Positions 48,229 through 57,890 are shown, counted from the stretch's first letter. The stretch is DNA of 64,000 bases from CALLVY01 sp937899855 (GCA_039820405.1 JBCBQC010000027.1:3521-67520), one strand, 5' to 3'. Made by a program: numbers and translations. Notes: a model not told the origin generated them from the sequence alone.

Positions 48229-49854
48229 TCAATTGCAGTAATCGCCCTCGCACCACTGTGGGACCTGGACCTCGCCAATCTGTTCGGCATTGCTGCGGGT
48301 ATTGCTTTTGGTTTGGTTGAAAATTTTCCCCCAGGTAGCCGTTCCGCTGTAGCCCATGTCAACGTAGTGAGCGAAGGCATCTCGGAAGCTGCAGGTAAAA
48401 AAGCCCGGTTGGCCACTAGCGAGGTGCGACAGTTGGTTTTTGCCGCTGCTGGACATCAGGTAGTCACCGCGAGACTGGACGAACAGCTCTTTGATGTGCC
48501 GACTTTCATCCTGGTAAAGCGCAAAATTGTTGACGATGTTGCTCACCCGCATGTCGTTCCTCCGAGCGTAGACCTTATTACAGGCCTCGGCCATCACCAG
48601 CAGTAGGCGGTGGGGTTTTCGTTGTAGGGTGGTGTACACATCGATCAGGTCTTTCTGTCGGGAAGCAATGGATTCGCCACTTCTTCCCAGGGTAATCGTG
48701 GGGAAATCGCTGTAGCCCCGATTGTAGCCGTGGCCCGCGTAGTAGAAGAAAATGACGTCATTACTACCCGTGGAGAGGTTGGCGATGGTACGGTTCAGGT
48801 CGGAGAGGTTGAAATAACTGCTGCCGCTGCGGTAATAGGTTCGGACCTGCATCCCGGAGTAGCGCTCCAGCTTGGGTACGAAGGTATTCCTAAAGTACTT
48901 GTTGGTCTCCTCGCAGGAGGTCCCCACGCGGCTGTCGTCGGTATCGGTAAACAGGATAAAGTGGATGGTCGAATTGGCGGTAAGCTCCCGACGATCGAGG
49001 TAGGAAAGGGCTTCGACTTCAAATTTGGGGGTGGCATTTTCGTAGACGTACAATCCCCGATCCTGGCGATCCCCATTCCGAAACATGCCCTGGTAAAAAT
49101 CTGCATTCCCGTATTCATTCCAAAACATGGCGCCCCAGTAATGCTGGTCCCCATCCTTCCAAACGCCGGCGTGTACATCTCCGTCGCTCCAGATGTAAAG
49201 CCCGATCCCATCTTCACAATTTCCCGATACACAACCGCGCTCGGAGTAGTAGGTAGGATCCACCTTAAAGCCGGGGCTGGCGTCTTCGTAGACGTAGAGG
49301 CCGTGATCCTGACGCACGCTACTTTTGTACAAGCCGATGTAGAAATCCGCATTGCCGTACTCGTTCCAAAATTTGGCGCCCCAGTAATGTTGTCGACCAT
49401 CCTTCCAAAAACCCGCGTACAAATCCCCATCGTCCCAGATATAAACCCCAAAGCCATCTTCACAATCTCCCAGCACACAACCACGCTCCGAAAAATACGT
49501 GGCCTTGACTTCGTACTCGGGATTGCCGCTATCGTGTACGTAGAGCCCGTGATCTTGGCGATCCCCGTCCTGGTACAAACCCAGGTAGAAATCACCACTT
49601 TCCCAAAAGCGGGCGCCAAAATAATGCTTGTTGCCACTCTTCCAGCAGCCCGAATAGCCGCCGCCGTCGTGGTAGAGGTAAGTCCCCCACCCGTGTCGGT
49701 CACCGTAGCGCCAGGCCCCTTCGTAGACATCGCCATTGCTCCAGCGGTAGGTGCCGTAGCCATTCTCACAGTTGCCCGATACGCAGCCCGTTTGCGCGTG
49801 GACCACAGCCCCCAGAAAGGGTAAAATCAAGAGTAAAATCGCAAACCGTTTCAT
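48229..49854 (-). CDS. Secreted MORN-repeat caspase-like peptidase
   Basis: A 541-residue exported protein (signal FAILLLILPFLGAVVHA). Residues about 23-285 hold three long MORN-type units: GCVSGNCENGYGTYRWSNGD (23), GCVLGDCEDGFGVYIWDDGD (126), GCVSGNCEDGIGLYIWSDGD (208), each with HYWGAKFWNEYGNADFYIGL-type blocks. From about 296 a caspase/C14 domain: HFILFTDTDDSRVGTSCEET, FFYYAGHGYNRGY with catalytic His375, and LLVMAEACNKVYA with Cys425. The dyad is intact. Bacterial caspase-like proteins often act in regulated cell death or surface proteolysis; the secreted location suggests the latter (inference). Confidence 0.88.
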   Translation of the reverse strand: MKRFAILLLILPFLGAVVHAQTGCVSGNCENGYGTYRWSNGDVYEGAWRYGDRHGWGTYLYHDGGGYSGCWKSGNKHYFGARFWESGDFYLGLYQDGDRQDHGLYVHDSGNPEYEVKATYFSERGCVLGDCEDGFGVYIWDDGDLYAGFWKDGRQHYWGAKFWNEYGNADFYIGLYKSSVRQDHGLYVYEDASPGFKVDPTYYSERGCVSGNCEDGIGLYIWSDGDVHAGVWKDGDQHYWGAMFWNEYGNADFYQGMFRNGDRQDRGLYVYENATPKFEVEALSYLDRRELTANSTIHFILFTDTDDSRVGTSCEETNKYFRNTFVPKLERYSGMQVRTYYRSGSSYFNLSDLNRTIANLSTGSNDVIFFYYAGHGYNRGYSDFPTITLGRSGESIASRQKDLIDVYTTLQRKPHRLLLVMAEACNKVYARRNDMRVSNIVNNFALYQDESRHIKELFVQSRGDYLMSSSGKNQLSHLASGQPGFFTCSFRDAFAHYVDMGYSGTATWGKIFNQTKSNTRSNAEQIGEVQVPQWCEGDYCN

Positions 49855-50044
49855 TACATCTGTTATTTAGGATGAGTCAAAGAATGGTGATTATCGTCGG
49901 TTCGGGACAGCAGTCGTCCTCCGTCCCCGGCCCAAAGACTCGGTACGTTAAATCCACCTCGGGGTGGTCAAAGGTTTTCCAATCAGGACCGGTCAGTACC
50001 TCGCCGAGCGCTGTAGCCGGAGGAATGGCCGGGGTAGCGAAGAC

Positions 50045-50812
50045 CTAGTCTTCGAAAGGATTGGCGGTGTGGATGACTTGAAATTGAGGTTCTTGCTTGT
50101 GGTTGCTGGCACTCAAGGTGTATTCCCGCGCCTTTTGATGGACCGATTCCCAAGTCGGGTTGGTAGTAGCATTGTTGGTCAGCTCGTAAATGGCCGACCG
50201 AAGCGAGATGCCGAAAAGCGAACCGCGTCTTTTATCGCTCCAAGACAGTTGCCCCTGCTTACTCGAAGACATCAGGATGGTTTTTTTCCCCTTGAAATCG
50301 GTAAACAGTGCTTTCATATTGGCGGCGGATACCGGATTGAAGGTGGCGCCGGGCAGTCGGGCATTATCATATCCCCTGTTGCAACAGGCCGCAATACAAA
50401 GCATCAATTTGGCCTTGCTCTTGTGTTGGTTCAGAACCTTGAGGATGTCGGAATACCAATAATTGCGATCCGTCAAATTGAGGGTGGGCCATTTGTCGTT
50501 GCCCTCGTTGTAGCCGTGGCCTCCGTAGTAAAAGATCACCACGTCGTTGTTGCGAACGTCGAGGTTGTTGATCTCGCGATCTACTTCGCGGGCGGTAAAT
50601 TCGTTTCCGCTATTGGTTCGCAGGTTGAGGCGGTATCCGATTTGGTTGGCGATCTCCTCACAGAAGACCGACATGTTGTTGAGGTCGGCGCTGCGATCGA
50701 CTTCCCGACCTTGTTCTTGTTGGTTGACGAAGAGGAGCGCGTGGAGGGTTTGGCTACGGAGTGGAAAAGATAATACGATGATGGCGACCACCAAAGCTAG
50801 TTTTTGCATCAT
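50045..50812 (-). CDS. Secreted caspase-like peptidase
   Basis: A 255-residue exported protein (signal LALVVAIIVLSFPLRSQ) consisting of a caspase/C14 domain alone: HALLFVNQQEQGREVDRSAD, VIFYYGGHGYNEGND with His99, and LMLCIAACCNRGYDNARLPG with the Cys pair 143/144 (144 aligns with Cys425 of the neighbour). MSSSKQGQLSWSDKRRGSLF resembles MSSSGKNQLSHLASGQPGFF in the neighbour. Clearly a paralogue of the caspase half of the MORN protein, 190 bases away on the same strand. Start is one of two adjacent ATG codons. Confidence 0.87.
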   Translation of the reverse strand: MMQKLALVVAIIVLSFPLRSQTLHALLFVNQQEQGREVDRSADLNNMSVFCEEIANQIGYRLNLRTNSGNEFTAREVDREINNLDVRNNDVVIFYYGGHGYNEGNDKWPTLNLTDRNYWYSDILKVLNQHKSKAKLMLCIAACCNRGYDNARLPGATFNPVSAANMKALFTDFKGKKTILMSSSKQGQLSWSDKRRGSLFGISLRSAIYELTNNATTNPTWESVHQKAREYTLSASNHKQEPQFQVIHTANPFED

Positions 50813-51163
50813 AATCCCGTTTTTTGAAGGTTATTTTGGTAAATGCGATCAATCGGTTTTATCGTCGTGTTTGGATTATCATAAGCTACGGACAAAGTCC
50901 CAAACCACCAACGATTGGTCGGGTTATTAGCAATACATCTACAAAAATCATTACATTTGACGAGCTGCCTTGTACTGGTAAATGATTAGTGGGGAATTCG
51001 ATATGCTTTTGTTTCGGCGGGGCCTCAGAACGGAACGTGGCTTTCGATTACTGTTGGGATAGCACTTGTGGGGTGGGGTTAGGGAACATTGGTGAAAGCA
51101 TGGAGTAGGAAAGGGAAGATTTCAAGGTCATTTAGTTGGTAGGTATAATTTCGCCCATTGGGC
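50813..51163. other. Long intergenic region upstream of the caspase gene
   Basis: No gene is seen. It must hold the promoter of the leftward caspase gene. On the + strand there is a perfect TAnnTTTG box, TACATTTG at 50952-50959, without a good TTG box upstream and without a coding frame after it. Confidence 0.4.
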
Positions 51164-51345
51164 GGGACCCACCCCTAAGGTGCCGACACAACGACCCTCC
51201 TTTGCGCAAACTGCACCTTGGCACAGCTCCGCTACCCAGACCCGGAACTCCTCACTCCGGTCGGTTTAAATACCAAAGAATTTCCACCATCTAGAATGAG
51301 AAATTCTGGTATATAGACGCTCCGGAGGTGAAAATTCCATAAAAT
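51164..51345. repeat. Diverged intergenic repeat, copy B
   Basis: Related to 19981-20175: shared 20+ base core around GCACAGCTCCGCTACCCAGA, an upstream TGCCGACACAACGACCCTCC-like run, and a downstream ATTCCATAAAA. Like copy A it lies in the gap between two leftward genes. The two copies are clearly diverged (many substitutions), so they are not recent insertions. Confidence 0.6.
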
Positions 51346-51477
51346 CATTTAAGCAAAAATGCGATATGTCGGCTGGAAGCCCCGAAAAATAAAGGAAAAA
51401 TATTAAAAAAAAGTCCCCCTTCGTTCCCAAAAAATATCACCAGGCCTTTCCGAGCCGTCGATTCCGGCAAAGTTGGC

Positions 51478-52755
51478 TCAGTACTTTAAGCGATCCATTT
51501 CCGCTGGGGTCAAGGTCTGCAGTTGGGCGACTTCGCGTTTGACGTAGGCTCCAAAATCCGCTGGGGCCACCTGTAGCTTGTCCTCCAGGAGGCGAAAGTA
51601 GTCCGCGTCGCTCCGGCCGTAGCGCAGCGCCTCGAAGAGCCCCGTCATCCCTTCTCGCTCGTAAATCTTTTGGATCAGCAAGCCCCCGATGGCGTAGCGA
51701 AAGTCCGTGGTGTACTCACCGTTGGGGATGTTCTTTTGCAGCGCAGCGAGCTCCCGAATTTCGTAGTCGGGATGCGCGGCCAGGAAGACCTTGAGCTTTT
51801 GCAGGTGCCAGGCCAACTCGTACCCCGTACTGCCCCCAAAATAAGCGGCGATGCCCTCGTCCACCCAAGCGTGGTACTGGCCAGCAAAACCCCGGTAGGT
51901 GTAGAGGTGTACCACCTCGTGGGGGTAGTAGGCCGAATTGTTGCCCGCGTAGATGATGCGGTTGTAATTGTCGGTCAGGCCACCGGTTTGGACCGGCTGG
52001 TAGCTGTAGGGGTTGTAATCATAGCCCAGTAGTTGGTTGAGTTGGGTGGTATTGTTGGCCACGACGTAGTCAAAGGCGATGGCTTCGGTATCGAAGTACT
52101 CGGCCATGCGTTGGTTGAAGGCCGCCATCCGCTTGGCTTGGGTGCTGTCAAAACGGTGCTCGGGGTGGATGGAATAACGGATCGTTCCCACCTGGCGTTG
52201 TTCCCAGACCCTTTGGTGGTACTGGGTACTGTTGACGAATTGGTAGGTGTCGGCTTGGGCGTATACCGAGGTCAGGTAGCGCAGCTGGGGGGCGCCGGTC
52301 TGTGGGTCGGGGCGGGTAAAGAGGCATTTGAGCAGGTAGTGGTCCTCGACCACGGGGATCAAGCCGATGATGTTGCAATCGATCCGCTCGCCGTTGCGCA
52401 GGCTGGAGCGGAGTTCGAGCAGGAGTTGAATGTAGGAATAATCGGGTCGTGGCATGCGATCGTAATTCCAAAATTCGCTGTCCGTCCGGACGTACTGCTC
52501 CGACTCCAGGTAGTCCCGCCAGCGGCTGGTGATCTCGACAAAATAGGGTTCCTCGGTGTTGGTGAGCGTTTCGTTGATCCGAAAATGGAGCGATCCCGAA
52601 GGGGTAGCCGTTGCCTCTGGCTGTGCGTCACTCGGAGGCAGGCAGGAGCCGTATACCAAAAGGACCAGCAGTGCGGAAGCCCAGTTTCGCAGGGATGTGG
52701 GGGGGAGCGGTGACAAAAAGGGGGGGAAAGGGGGAGGAAAAGACCGGGTATTCAT
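51478..52755 (-). CDS. Gluzincin-like zinc metalloprotease domain lipoprotein
   Basis: A 425-residue exported protein from the ATG at 52755, with a Pro-rich start, a hydrophobic helix (WASALLVLLVYGSCLPPSD) ending in a lipobox-like SCLPP. The C-terminal half holds YYPHEVVHLYTYRG with HExxH (HEVVH) and, 19 residues on, WVDEGIAAYFGGS, whose Glu is the third zinc ligand in gluzincins (peptidase MA/M1-like). The first half has no recognised family. It faces the membrane AraC gene. Confidence 0.82.
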   Translation of the reverse strand: MNTRSFPPPFPPFLSPLPPTSLRNWASALLVLLVYGSCLPPSDAQPEATATPSGSLHFRINETLTNTEEPYFVEITSRWRDYLESEQYVRTDSEFWNYDRMPRPDYSYIQLLLELRSSLRNGERIDCNIIGLIPVVEDHYLLKCLFTRPDPQTGAPQLRYLTSVYAQADTYQFVNSTQYHQRVWEQRQVGTIRYSIHPEHRFDSTQAKRMAAFNQRMAEYFDTEAIAFDYVVANNTTQLNQLLGYDYNPYSYQPVQTGGLTDNYNRIIYAGNNSAYYPHEVVHLYTYRGFAGQYHAWVDEGIAAYFGGSTGYELAWHLQKLKVFLAAHPDYEIRELAALQKNIPNGEYTTDFRYAIGGLLIQKIYEREGMTGLFEALRYGRSDADYFRLLEDKLQVAPADFGAYVKREVAQLQTLTPAEMDRLKY

Positions 52756-52932
52756 CAGGCGTGCATTTGATGGGTGAAAAGAGAAGACCTCGATAAGACG
52801 TACACCGCCGAGGCCCATTCGCTCAAAAAAAGGGGAATGAGAGGAGGCTCACCGGGGCAAATACGGTCTTGCGCTGGGCGATTGGCTCAAAAAAGCGTAC
52901 CATTGTAACCAGCCATTTACCAACCGCCAGTC

Positions 52933-54009
52933 ATGCACGCGCTTTTTTTGGACATCCTGGTCTTGTTTGGGATCGTACTGAGTTGTTTCTTGGTCTTTCT
53001 CATCTTCAGTTCGAAAACCTTCCGCAATGGGGTCCAGATTTATTTTGCCCTCAGCATCATTTCACTCAGTTGTTGGCTCTGCTACACCTGGTTCGAGGAC
53101 TACGTCCCCGCCAATGGGGTCCTGGAGGTCATCAGTTGGGACTTTTTGTTTCCCTTCGCCTTTTTGATGTACGTTCTCCGGGCCATCGGGGATCCCTGGG
53201 GCCAGGACCGACGCATTTGGCTACTGGCCCTCCCCGGCCTCCTCCTCAGCCTGCTCCAACTGCTGCTCTTTTTCCTCGACTTCGACCCCTTCGATTGGTG
53301 GGCCGAAGGCGATGAGGCCACAATGGAGCAACTGATCGAAATTCGCGCCTTTAGCTTTTTGCCCTTTGCCTTGATCCTCACGGGCCTGGCCCACTTCAAG
53401 GTCAGCCGAGCCCAACAAGTTCCGCCCCCGAAGCGCACCTGGCTCCGCTTCAACAGCCTGGCCATTTTCCTCTTCCTGATCCTCTGGTTCTTTAGCGATG
53501 CCCTTGCCGAGGTCCTACAAGTGGCCATCTGGGAATACTTGCTGGCCGCGACGGCCCTCTTTTTGATCATCGTTACCTACCGCGGGGTTCACCAACTACA
53601 CTTGGGGCCACCAAAGCTTCCCTCCCCCAAACCGGCAGCAAATCGCCCCCGAATTTCCAATCGGGCCACCCAGAAAGTGCAAAAACTGCAGGACCTCATG
53701 GATCGCGAAAAACTCTACCTCGATCCCCACCTCAGCCGCAGCGTGGTCGCCCAGCGGCTGGCCATCAGCGATGGCTACCTCAGTGAGATCATGCGTACGG
53801 TACTGGGCACCAATTTTAACGACTACATCAATGAATTTCGCGTCCGAACCGTGATCGAGCTCTTCCGCACCCCCCGGTACGATCCCTTCTCGCTCGAAGC
53901 AATCGGTCGCGAAGCGGGCTTCAAATCGAAAAGCGTATTCTACAATGCCTTCAAAAAAGTGACGCAAAAAACCCCGGGCGGCTACCGCAAGACCCTCCAT
54001 TCGTCCTAA
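52933..54009 (+). CDS. Membrane-anchored AraC family regulator
   Basis: A 358-residue protein. The first 225 residues contain seven membrane helices (ILVLFGIVLSCFLVFLIFSS, LSIISLSCWLCYTWF, LLALPGLLLSLLQLLLFFLD, FLFLILWFFSDALAEVLQVA among them). The C-terminal 110 residues are an AraC double helix-turn-helix: LSRSVVAQRLAISDGYLSEI and LEAIGREAGFKSKSVFYNAF then KKVTQKTPGGYRK. Such integral-membrane AraC proteins sense an outside or membrane signal and bind DNA without a separate kinase. Targets unknown; divergent from the protease gene. Confidence 0.88.
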   Translation: MHALFLDILVLFGIVLSCFLVFLIFSSKTFRNGVQIYFALSIISLSCWLCYTWFEDYVPANGVLEVISWDFLFPFAFLMYVLRAIGDPWGQDRRIWLLALPGLLLSLLQLLLFFLDFDPFDWWAEGDEATMEQLIEIRAFSFLPFALILTGLAHFKVSRAQQVPPPKRTWLRFNSLAIFLFLILWFFSDALAEVLQVAIWEYLLAATALFLIIVTYRGVHQLHLGPPKLPSPKPAANRPRISNRATQKVQKLQDLMDREKLYLDPHLSRSVVAQRLAISDGYLSEIMRTVLGTNFNDYINEFRVRTVIELFRTPRYDPFSLEAIGREAGFKSKSVFYNAFKKVTQKTPGGYRKTLHSS

Positions 54010-54125
54010 TTTGTCCAAATGTGGAGGATTTCAGACCGGTTGGGGACGTTTGTGGCCCCCTTTCCACGGACTTTTGGCCTTAATTTGTGATCGTTTCACC
54101 TTACCAATGCGCTAAATTTAAACCA

Positions 54126-54893
54126 ATGATCTTGAATACCATTGATCGGAAACAAATCCTACGTTTGATCCAACTTTGCTTGTTGGCCATCCTGATTACC
54201 GCCAACAGTTGTGAGGAGGACCGTGTTCAACCCAAACCACCCAGCAGCTCCAAGAATAAAATCCTGCCCCTCGGCGCCTCTCGGGTGGAAGGGGCGCGCC
54301 CCGACTTTGAGAGCTACCGCTACGAACTGTGGAAATTACTCCGAGCGGACGACTGGGACTTTGACTACGTGGGTACCCAAACCGACGAAGCGGATTATGA
54401 AGACCTGGCCGAGGCGGAATTTGATCGGGACCACGAGGGGCGTGGGGGCTGGACCTCCGGTGAAATCCGGGAAGGCCTGGAGGGGTGGCTGGAAAACGTA
54501 GGGGCCGTCGATATCGTCCTGTTTAGCTCTCCGGGCGGCAACGACATCCTCAACGGCTTGGCCTCCTTCGACGAAACCGTGGCCAACCTCAATGCCATCA
54601 TCGATTTGCTACAGGAGCGGAATCCCAACGTCACGATCCTCATCGAGGAGCTCGCGCCCGGGATGTCCAGCTTTATGACGCCCGAACTCACCCAAAATTT
54701 TGAGCGAATGCAGGAGGTGGTCATCGATATCGCCGCCCAGCAAACGACCGGCAATGCCCGCGTCTTGACCGTCGACATGTTTACGGGTTTCAACGATTCC
54801 CTGTTGGCGGATGAGGTGCATTACAACGAAGCCGGGGCCCAGTTTGTCGCGGAGCGCTACCACGATATCTTAAAGGACCTATTGGAGCGCTAA
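54126..54893 (+). CDS. SGNH/GDSL hydrolase lipoprotein
   Basis: A 255-residue exported lipoprotein (signal LIQLCLLAILITANSC). Block I is LPLGASRVEG (GAS in place of the usual GDS, with the Ser as nucleophile), then ELWKLLRADDWDFDYVGTQT, HEGRGGWTSGEI, block III PGGNDILNG, and block V LLADEVHYNEAGAQ with the catalytic Asp and His. The Gly of block II is retained. It would deacylate a carbohydrate or lipid at the cell surface. I chose the ATG at 54126, as an earlier one leaves a non-signal N terminus. Confidence 0.84.
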   Translation: MILNTIDRKQILRLIQLCLLAILITANSCEEDRVQPKPPSSSKNKILPLGASRVEGARPDFESYRYELWKLLRADDWDFDYVGTQTDEADYEDLAEAEFDRDHEGRGGWTSGEIREGLEGWLENVGAVDIVLFSSPGGNDILNGLASFDETVANLNAIIDLLQERNPNVTILIEELAPGMSSFMTPELTQNFERMQEVVIDIAAQQTTGNARVLTVDMFTGFNDSLLADEVHYNEAGAQFVAERYHDILKDLLER

Positions 54894-54959
54894 GGGGGCT
54901 ACGGGAAAGCACTGGCGGGATTGCGGCACTTTCCGTATCTTGGGACAAAATGATTGCTG

Positions 54960-55718
54960 ATGAATGCTAAAATCCCACGATTCCCTCTCCTGTGCTTCCT
55001 TTTTCTTAGCTGGTGCTCCCTCCCACTCCACGCCCAAAGCGATGCCGAGCTCGCCTACCAAAAGGCCATCGAGGCGGTGGGCCTGATGGATGAAGGGCGT
55101 CTGAACGCCAGCATCGCCGCGGATCCGCAGTTTGCCTCCAATTACTACCGCCTGGCCCAAATCTTTCTGAACTCCAGCGATAAGGTACCGGGCTTGCTAT
55201 ACGGCGAAATTTTTATGAACCTCGAACGGACGACCGCGCGGACCCAGGAGGTCAGCGAATGGCTGTTCGACACTTATCGGGAATCGGTGACCTTATCCGG
55301 GGACAGCTTCAGCGTCGATTTTTGCGAAATCATTCTCGACGCATCCACCCTGAAAACGGAGGAATGGCGCTTGCCCTTTTGTGCCATTTTTGCCAAAAAT
55401 TTTCTCCTGGCCAGTACCGGTCAGGAGCAGCTCAATCTAAGCAGCCTGGCCGTCATTCGATCCACCTTTCTCCAAATTCATTTCCAAACCGATGCCCTCG
55501 ATTACCCCAACGTCCTGTTCGACTACCACCAATTGATGGAGCAAGCGGGGGTATTTAAGGCCTATAACCACTACCTGTTTCAGGTCAGCAACTTCGAGGA
55601 ATTTGAGCAGTGGCGGTCGGAGCACGAAGCGGCCTACCAAACCTTTGTGGACTGGTACACCGACGAGGCCAATTTCCTACTGCTGGACCCGGAGCACCTG
55701 TACTTGAGAAACCATTGA
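54960..55718 (+). CDS. Exported protein of unknown function
   Basis: A 252-residue protein with signal peptide (FPLLCFLFLSWCSLPLHAQ). The chain is helical, with a TPR-like opening (AELAYQKAIEAVGLMDEGRL, ASNYYRLAQIFLNSSDKVPG, LYGEIFMNLERTTARTQEVS). The second half (VLFDYHQLMEQAGVFKAYNH, WYTDEANFLLLDPEHLY) has many aromatic residues. No family recognised. Confidence 0.65.
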   Translation: MNAKIPRFPLLCFLFLSWCSLPLHAQSDAELAYQKAIEAVGLMDEGRLNASIAADPQFASNYYRLAQIFLNSSDKVPGLLYGEIFMNLERTTARTQEVSEWLFDTYRESVTLSGDSFSVDFCEIILDASTLKTEEWRLPFCAIFAKNFLLASTGQEQLNLSSLAVIRSTFLQIHFQTDALDYPNVLFDYHQLMEQAGVFKAYNHYLFQVSNFEEFEQWRSEHEAAYQTFVDWYTDEANFLLLDPEHLYLRNH

Positions 55719-55749
55719 TCTACTATTCTTTCACCAAAGCCACCATTCG

Positions 55750-56337
55750 ATGGCAGACCTGGACCACCATATTTTAGACCTGGAGGAAAAGGAACCGAGG
55801 CGGCCCTCGGCCTACTACTACTTGATTCCTTACGGTATCCTCGTGCTGGGCGTCCTGCTCAGCTTGCTAATGGGGCTGATAGGTGAATTGCCCTACGCCC
55901 TCGGCGCCGGCGCCACCGTCTTGACCGGTATCGTACTGTACCAAAACAAACGGCGGGGCGTCTTTTTCAATGGGGTTATCCTCATCCTGGGCACGGTTAA
56001 CCTGATCCACTTCTCCCCTTTCGAAATCGTGTGGGGGCGTAACCTGGGTGGGGTGACGGTAGGCTTGGATTTGCTTAACTTGTGCCTCTTTGGCCTCTTC
56101 CTGCACTGGAATATGGCGGACTTTAAACCTCAATTTCAAGAGTTCCTCTACGGCAGTGCCCAAGCGCAGCAGCAAGAACGATCCTCCCAAAAAATGGGTT
56201 TTAAACGGCGCTTTGCGCAGAAGTCTCCCGCGGAGTTGCGGGGGATCGTCGAGAACGAGCGGCTGGTAGCGGCGGCGCGGGAGGCGGCCCGGGACCTCCT
56301 CGCGGAAAGTGAAACGAGAAACAATCAATCTTCATAA
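55750..56337 (+). CDS. Membrane protein of unknown function
   Basis: A 195-residue protein with four membrane helices in residues 25-125 (LIPYGILVLGVLLSLLMGLI, LPYALGAGATVLTGIVLY, FFNGVILILGTVNLI, VGLDLLNLCLFGLFLHWNMA), followed by a charged cytoplasmic tail with helices (QERSSQKMGFKRRFAQKSPA, VENERLVAAAREAARDLL). No family recognised. It follows the preceding gene by 31 bases and the hydrolase by 8 bases. Confidence 0.65.
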   Translation: MADLDHHILDLEEKEPRRPSAYYYLIPYGILVLGVLLSLLMGLIGELPYALGAGATVLTGIVLYQNKRRGVFFNGVILILGTVNLIHFSPFEIVWGRNLGGVTVGLDLLNLCLFGLFLHWNMADFKPQFQEFLYGSAQAQQQERSSQKMGFKRRFAQKSPAELRGIVENERLVAAAREAARDLLAESETRNNQSS

Positions 56338-56345
56338 ATTACTCC

Positions 56346-57458
56346 ATGAAAACTTTACTAAAGGCATGCATTTGGACCGTCTTGACGGTTTGCAGTTGTG
56401 AGGCACAGGTGCCCCAAAATGACTTGGCAGCCATTGCGGAGCGGGCGGCCCGTCAATTGCTGGCGGACGAACGCTTTACCGCGGCCTCCATCGCGGTGTA
56501 CGATCGGGGGGAAAGTTACGTTCACCACTACGGAGAATTGGATTTCGGGCAAGACAATCCCCCCAACGATACGACCCTCTACGAAATCGCCTCCATCACC
56601 AAAACGATGACGGGCTATCTGGTGGCCTGCGCCGTGGCGGAAGGCAAACTGACCTTGGACACTCCCGTCTACGACGTCCTGGGCAATGCCTATCGCAATC
56701 TGGAATACGCGGGCGAACCCGTCCGCATCGTTCACCTCCTCACCCACACCAGTGGCCTGCCCCTCAACGTGGATGGTGTAAGTGAATTGTACCAATCCCC
56801 CAATCCGAACAATTTGCAGGAGGCACGAGGGCTCCTGGCTGCCTACACCAAACAGCAACTCCTCGCGGACGTCCAGGCGCTGGAACTGAGCAGTCCACTC
56901 GGGACGACCTACACCTATTCCAACGTGGCGCCCAACCTCTTGGCCCACCTCCTAGAAGTGTTGTACGACCAACCCTACGCGCGCTTGCTGCGGGAAAAAC
57001 TTTGGGAGCCCGCCGGGATGAACCACACCTTTATCAACCTCCCCGAAACCCAGCGCACCCAACTCGCCAATGGCTACAACGACCAACACCAACTAATGCC
57101 CAACTTCCGGGAGCCGATCAAACTGTGGGGGGCAGCGGGTCGGGCTAAGTCCAGCTCCGTCGATTTGTTGCAATACATCAAATGGCAGTTGGACCCGGAG
57201 AATCAGATTGCCCAGCGCTCGCAGCAAAGGCTCTTTCGGGATGAAGGCAACATCTGGCTGGCTTACTTTTGGGATGTCCTAGAAGATGCCAACGGCAGCC
57301 ACCTCGAACACCACGGTGGCCTTTACGGCTATCAAAATTGGCTGCTGATTTACCCGGAGCAACAATGCGGCATCTCCATCATCACCAATTCGAGTTTTGA
57401 GGCGGCCAACCCGCTCATCAAGCAAGCGGCCCTCCAAATTTACAACGAACTGAGGTAG
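56346..57458 (+). CDS. Serine hydrolase (beta-lactamase class C/esterase fold)
   Basis: A 370-residue exported protein with a short signal (LKACIWTVLTVCSCEAQ). The penicillin-binding-type catalytic motifs are all present: SITK with Ser83 and Lys86 (IASITKTMTGYLVACAVAEG), the YSN motif at 191-193 (TYTYSNVAPN) and HHGGLYGYQN replacing KTG. RIVHLLTHTSGLPLNVDG is the family block 2. Probably a peptidase/esterase of the cell envelope. No resistance function can be read from it. Confidence 0.87.
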   Translation: MKTLLKACIWTVLTVCSCEAQVPQNDLAAIAERAARQLLADERFTAASIAVYDRGESYVHHYGELDFGQDNPPNDTTLYEIASITKTMTGYLVACAVAEGKLTLDTPVYDVLGNAYRNLEYAGEPVRIVHLLTHTSGLPLNVDGVSELYQSPNPNNLQEARGLLAAYTKQQLLADVQALELSSPLGTTYTYSNVAPNLLAHLLEVLYDQPYARLLREKLWEPAGMNHTFINLPETQRTQLANGYNDQHQLMPNFREPIKLWGAAGRAKSSSVDLLQYIKWQLDPENQIAQRSQQRLFRDEGNIWLAYFWDVLEDANGSHLEHHGGLYGYQNWLLIYPEQQCGISIITNSSFEAANPLIKQAALQIYNELR

Positions 57459-57506
57459 CTAAGGACGCGCTGGACCTAGAGGGTGTCGGGCCAGAAAACC
57501 AGTGTT

Positions 57507-57890
57507 TTACTCCACGTAACGCCGGTAAAGATCCACCAGCACCGTCGCGGGATCGGTACACAAGCCGGGATGCACGCGCGAACTTTGGATGATGGTACTC
57601 CGGTTGGCCACCAACCAACGAAAACGCACGGCCATTTTCAACTGCCCGATGGCGCCCCCTTCGGCCCCTCCGCGGCAGACCATTTCCCAGCCCCGCAGGT
57701 GTTCGCGGACTTGTTCGAGGTCAAGCTCCGAGCTAAAGCAAGACAGGCGACTTTCGTTGAGCTCGTAGCGGAGATCGAGGTACTTGGCGCGTTTGCTAAA
57801 TAGGATGACGCCCACGTTGAGGAACTCCTCCCGCTCCACTTTGGGAACCACCCTGATGATGGCGTATTCGTAAACGACTCTAGCGGACAT
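57507..57890 (-). CDS. DUF3037 protein partner of HipA-like kinase
   Basis: A 127-residue protein from the ATG at 57890, overlapping the HipA-like gene by 11 bases. YEYAIIRVVPKVEREEFLNV and GVILFSKRAKYLDLRYELNE are the DUF3037 blocks; the end is RWLVANRSTIIQSSRVHPGL, then CTDPATVLVDLYRRYVE. DUF3037 and HipA-type proteins occur together in many genomes. Its role is unknown: an antitoxin-like or accessory function is often supposed. Confidence 0.82.
   Translation of the reverse strand: MSARVVYEYAIIRVVPKVEREEFLNVGVILFSKRAKYLDLRYELNESRLSCFSSELDLEQVREHLRGWEMVCRGGAEGGAIGQLKMAVRFRWLVANRSTIIQSSRVHPGLCTDPATVLVDLYRRYVE

Noticed and set aside
48730..49824. 364-residue open frame on the + strand
   Set aside because: Antisense to the MORN-caspase gene; its repetitive look mirrors the repeats of the real gene.
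50952..50959. TACATTTG box as the promoter of an unknown RNA
   Set aside because: The box has no TTG partner and nothing of recognisable structure follows it; one hexamer-like match is not enough.
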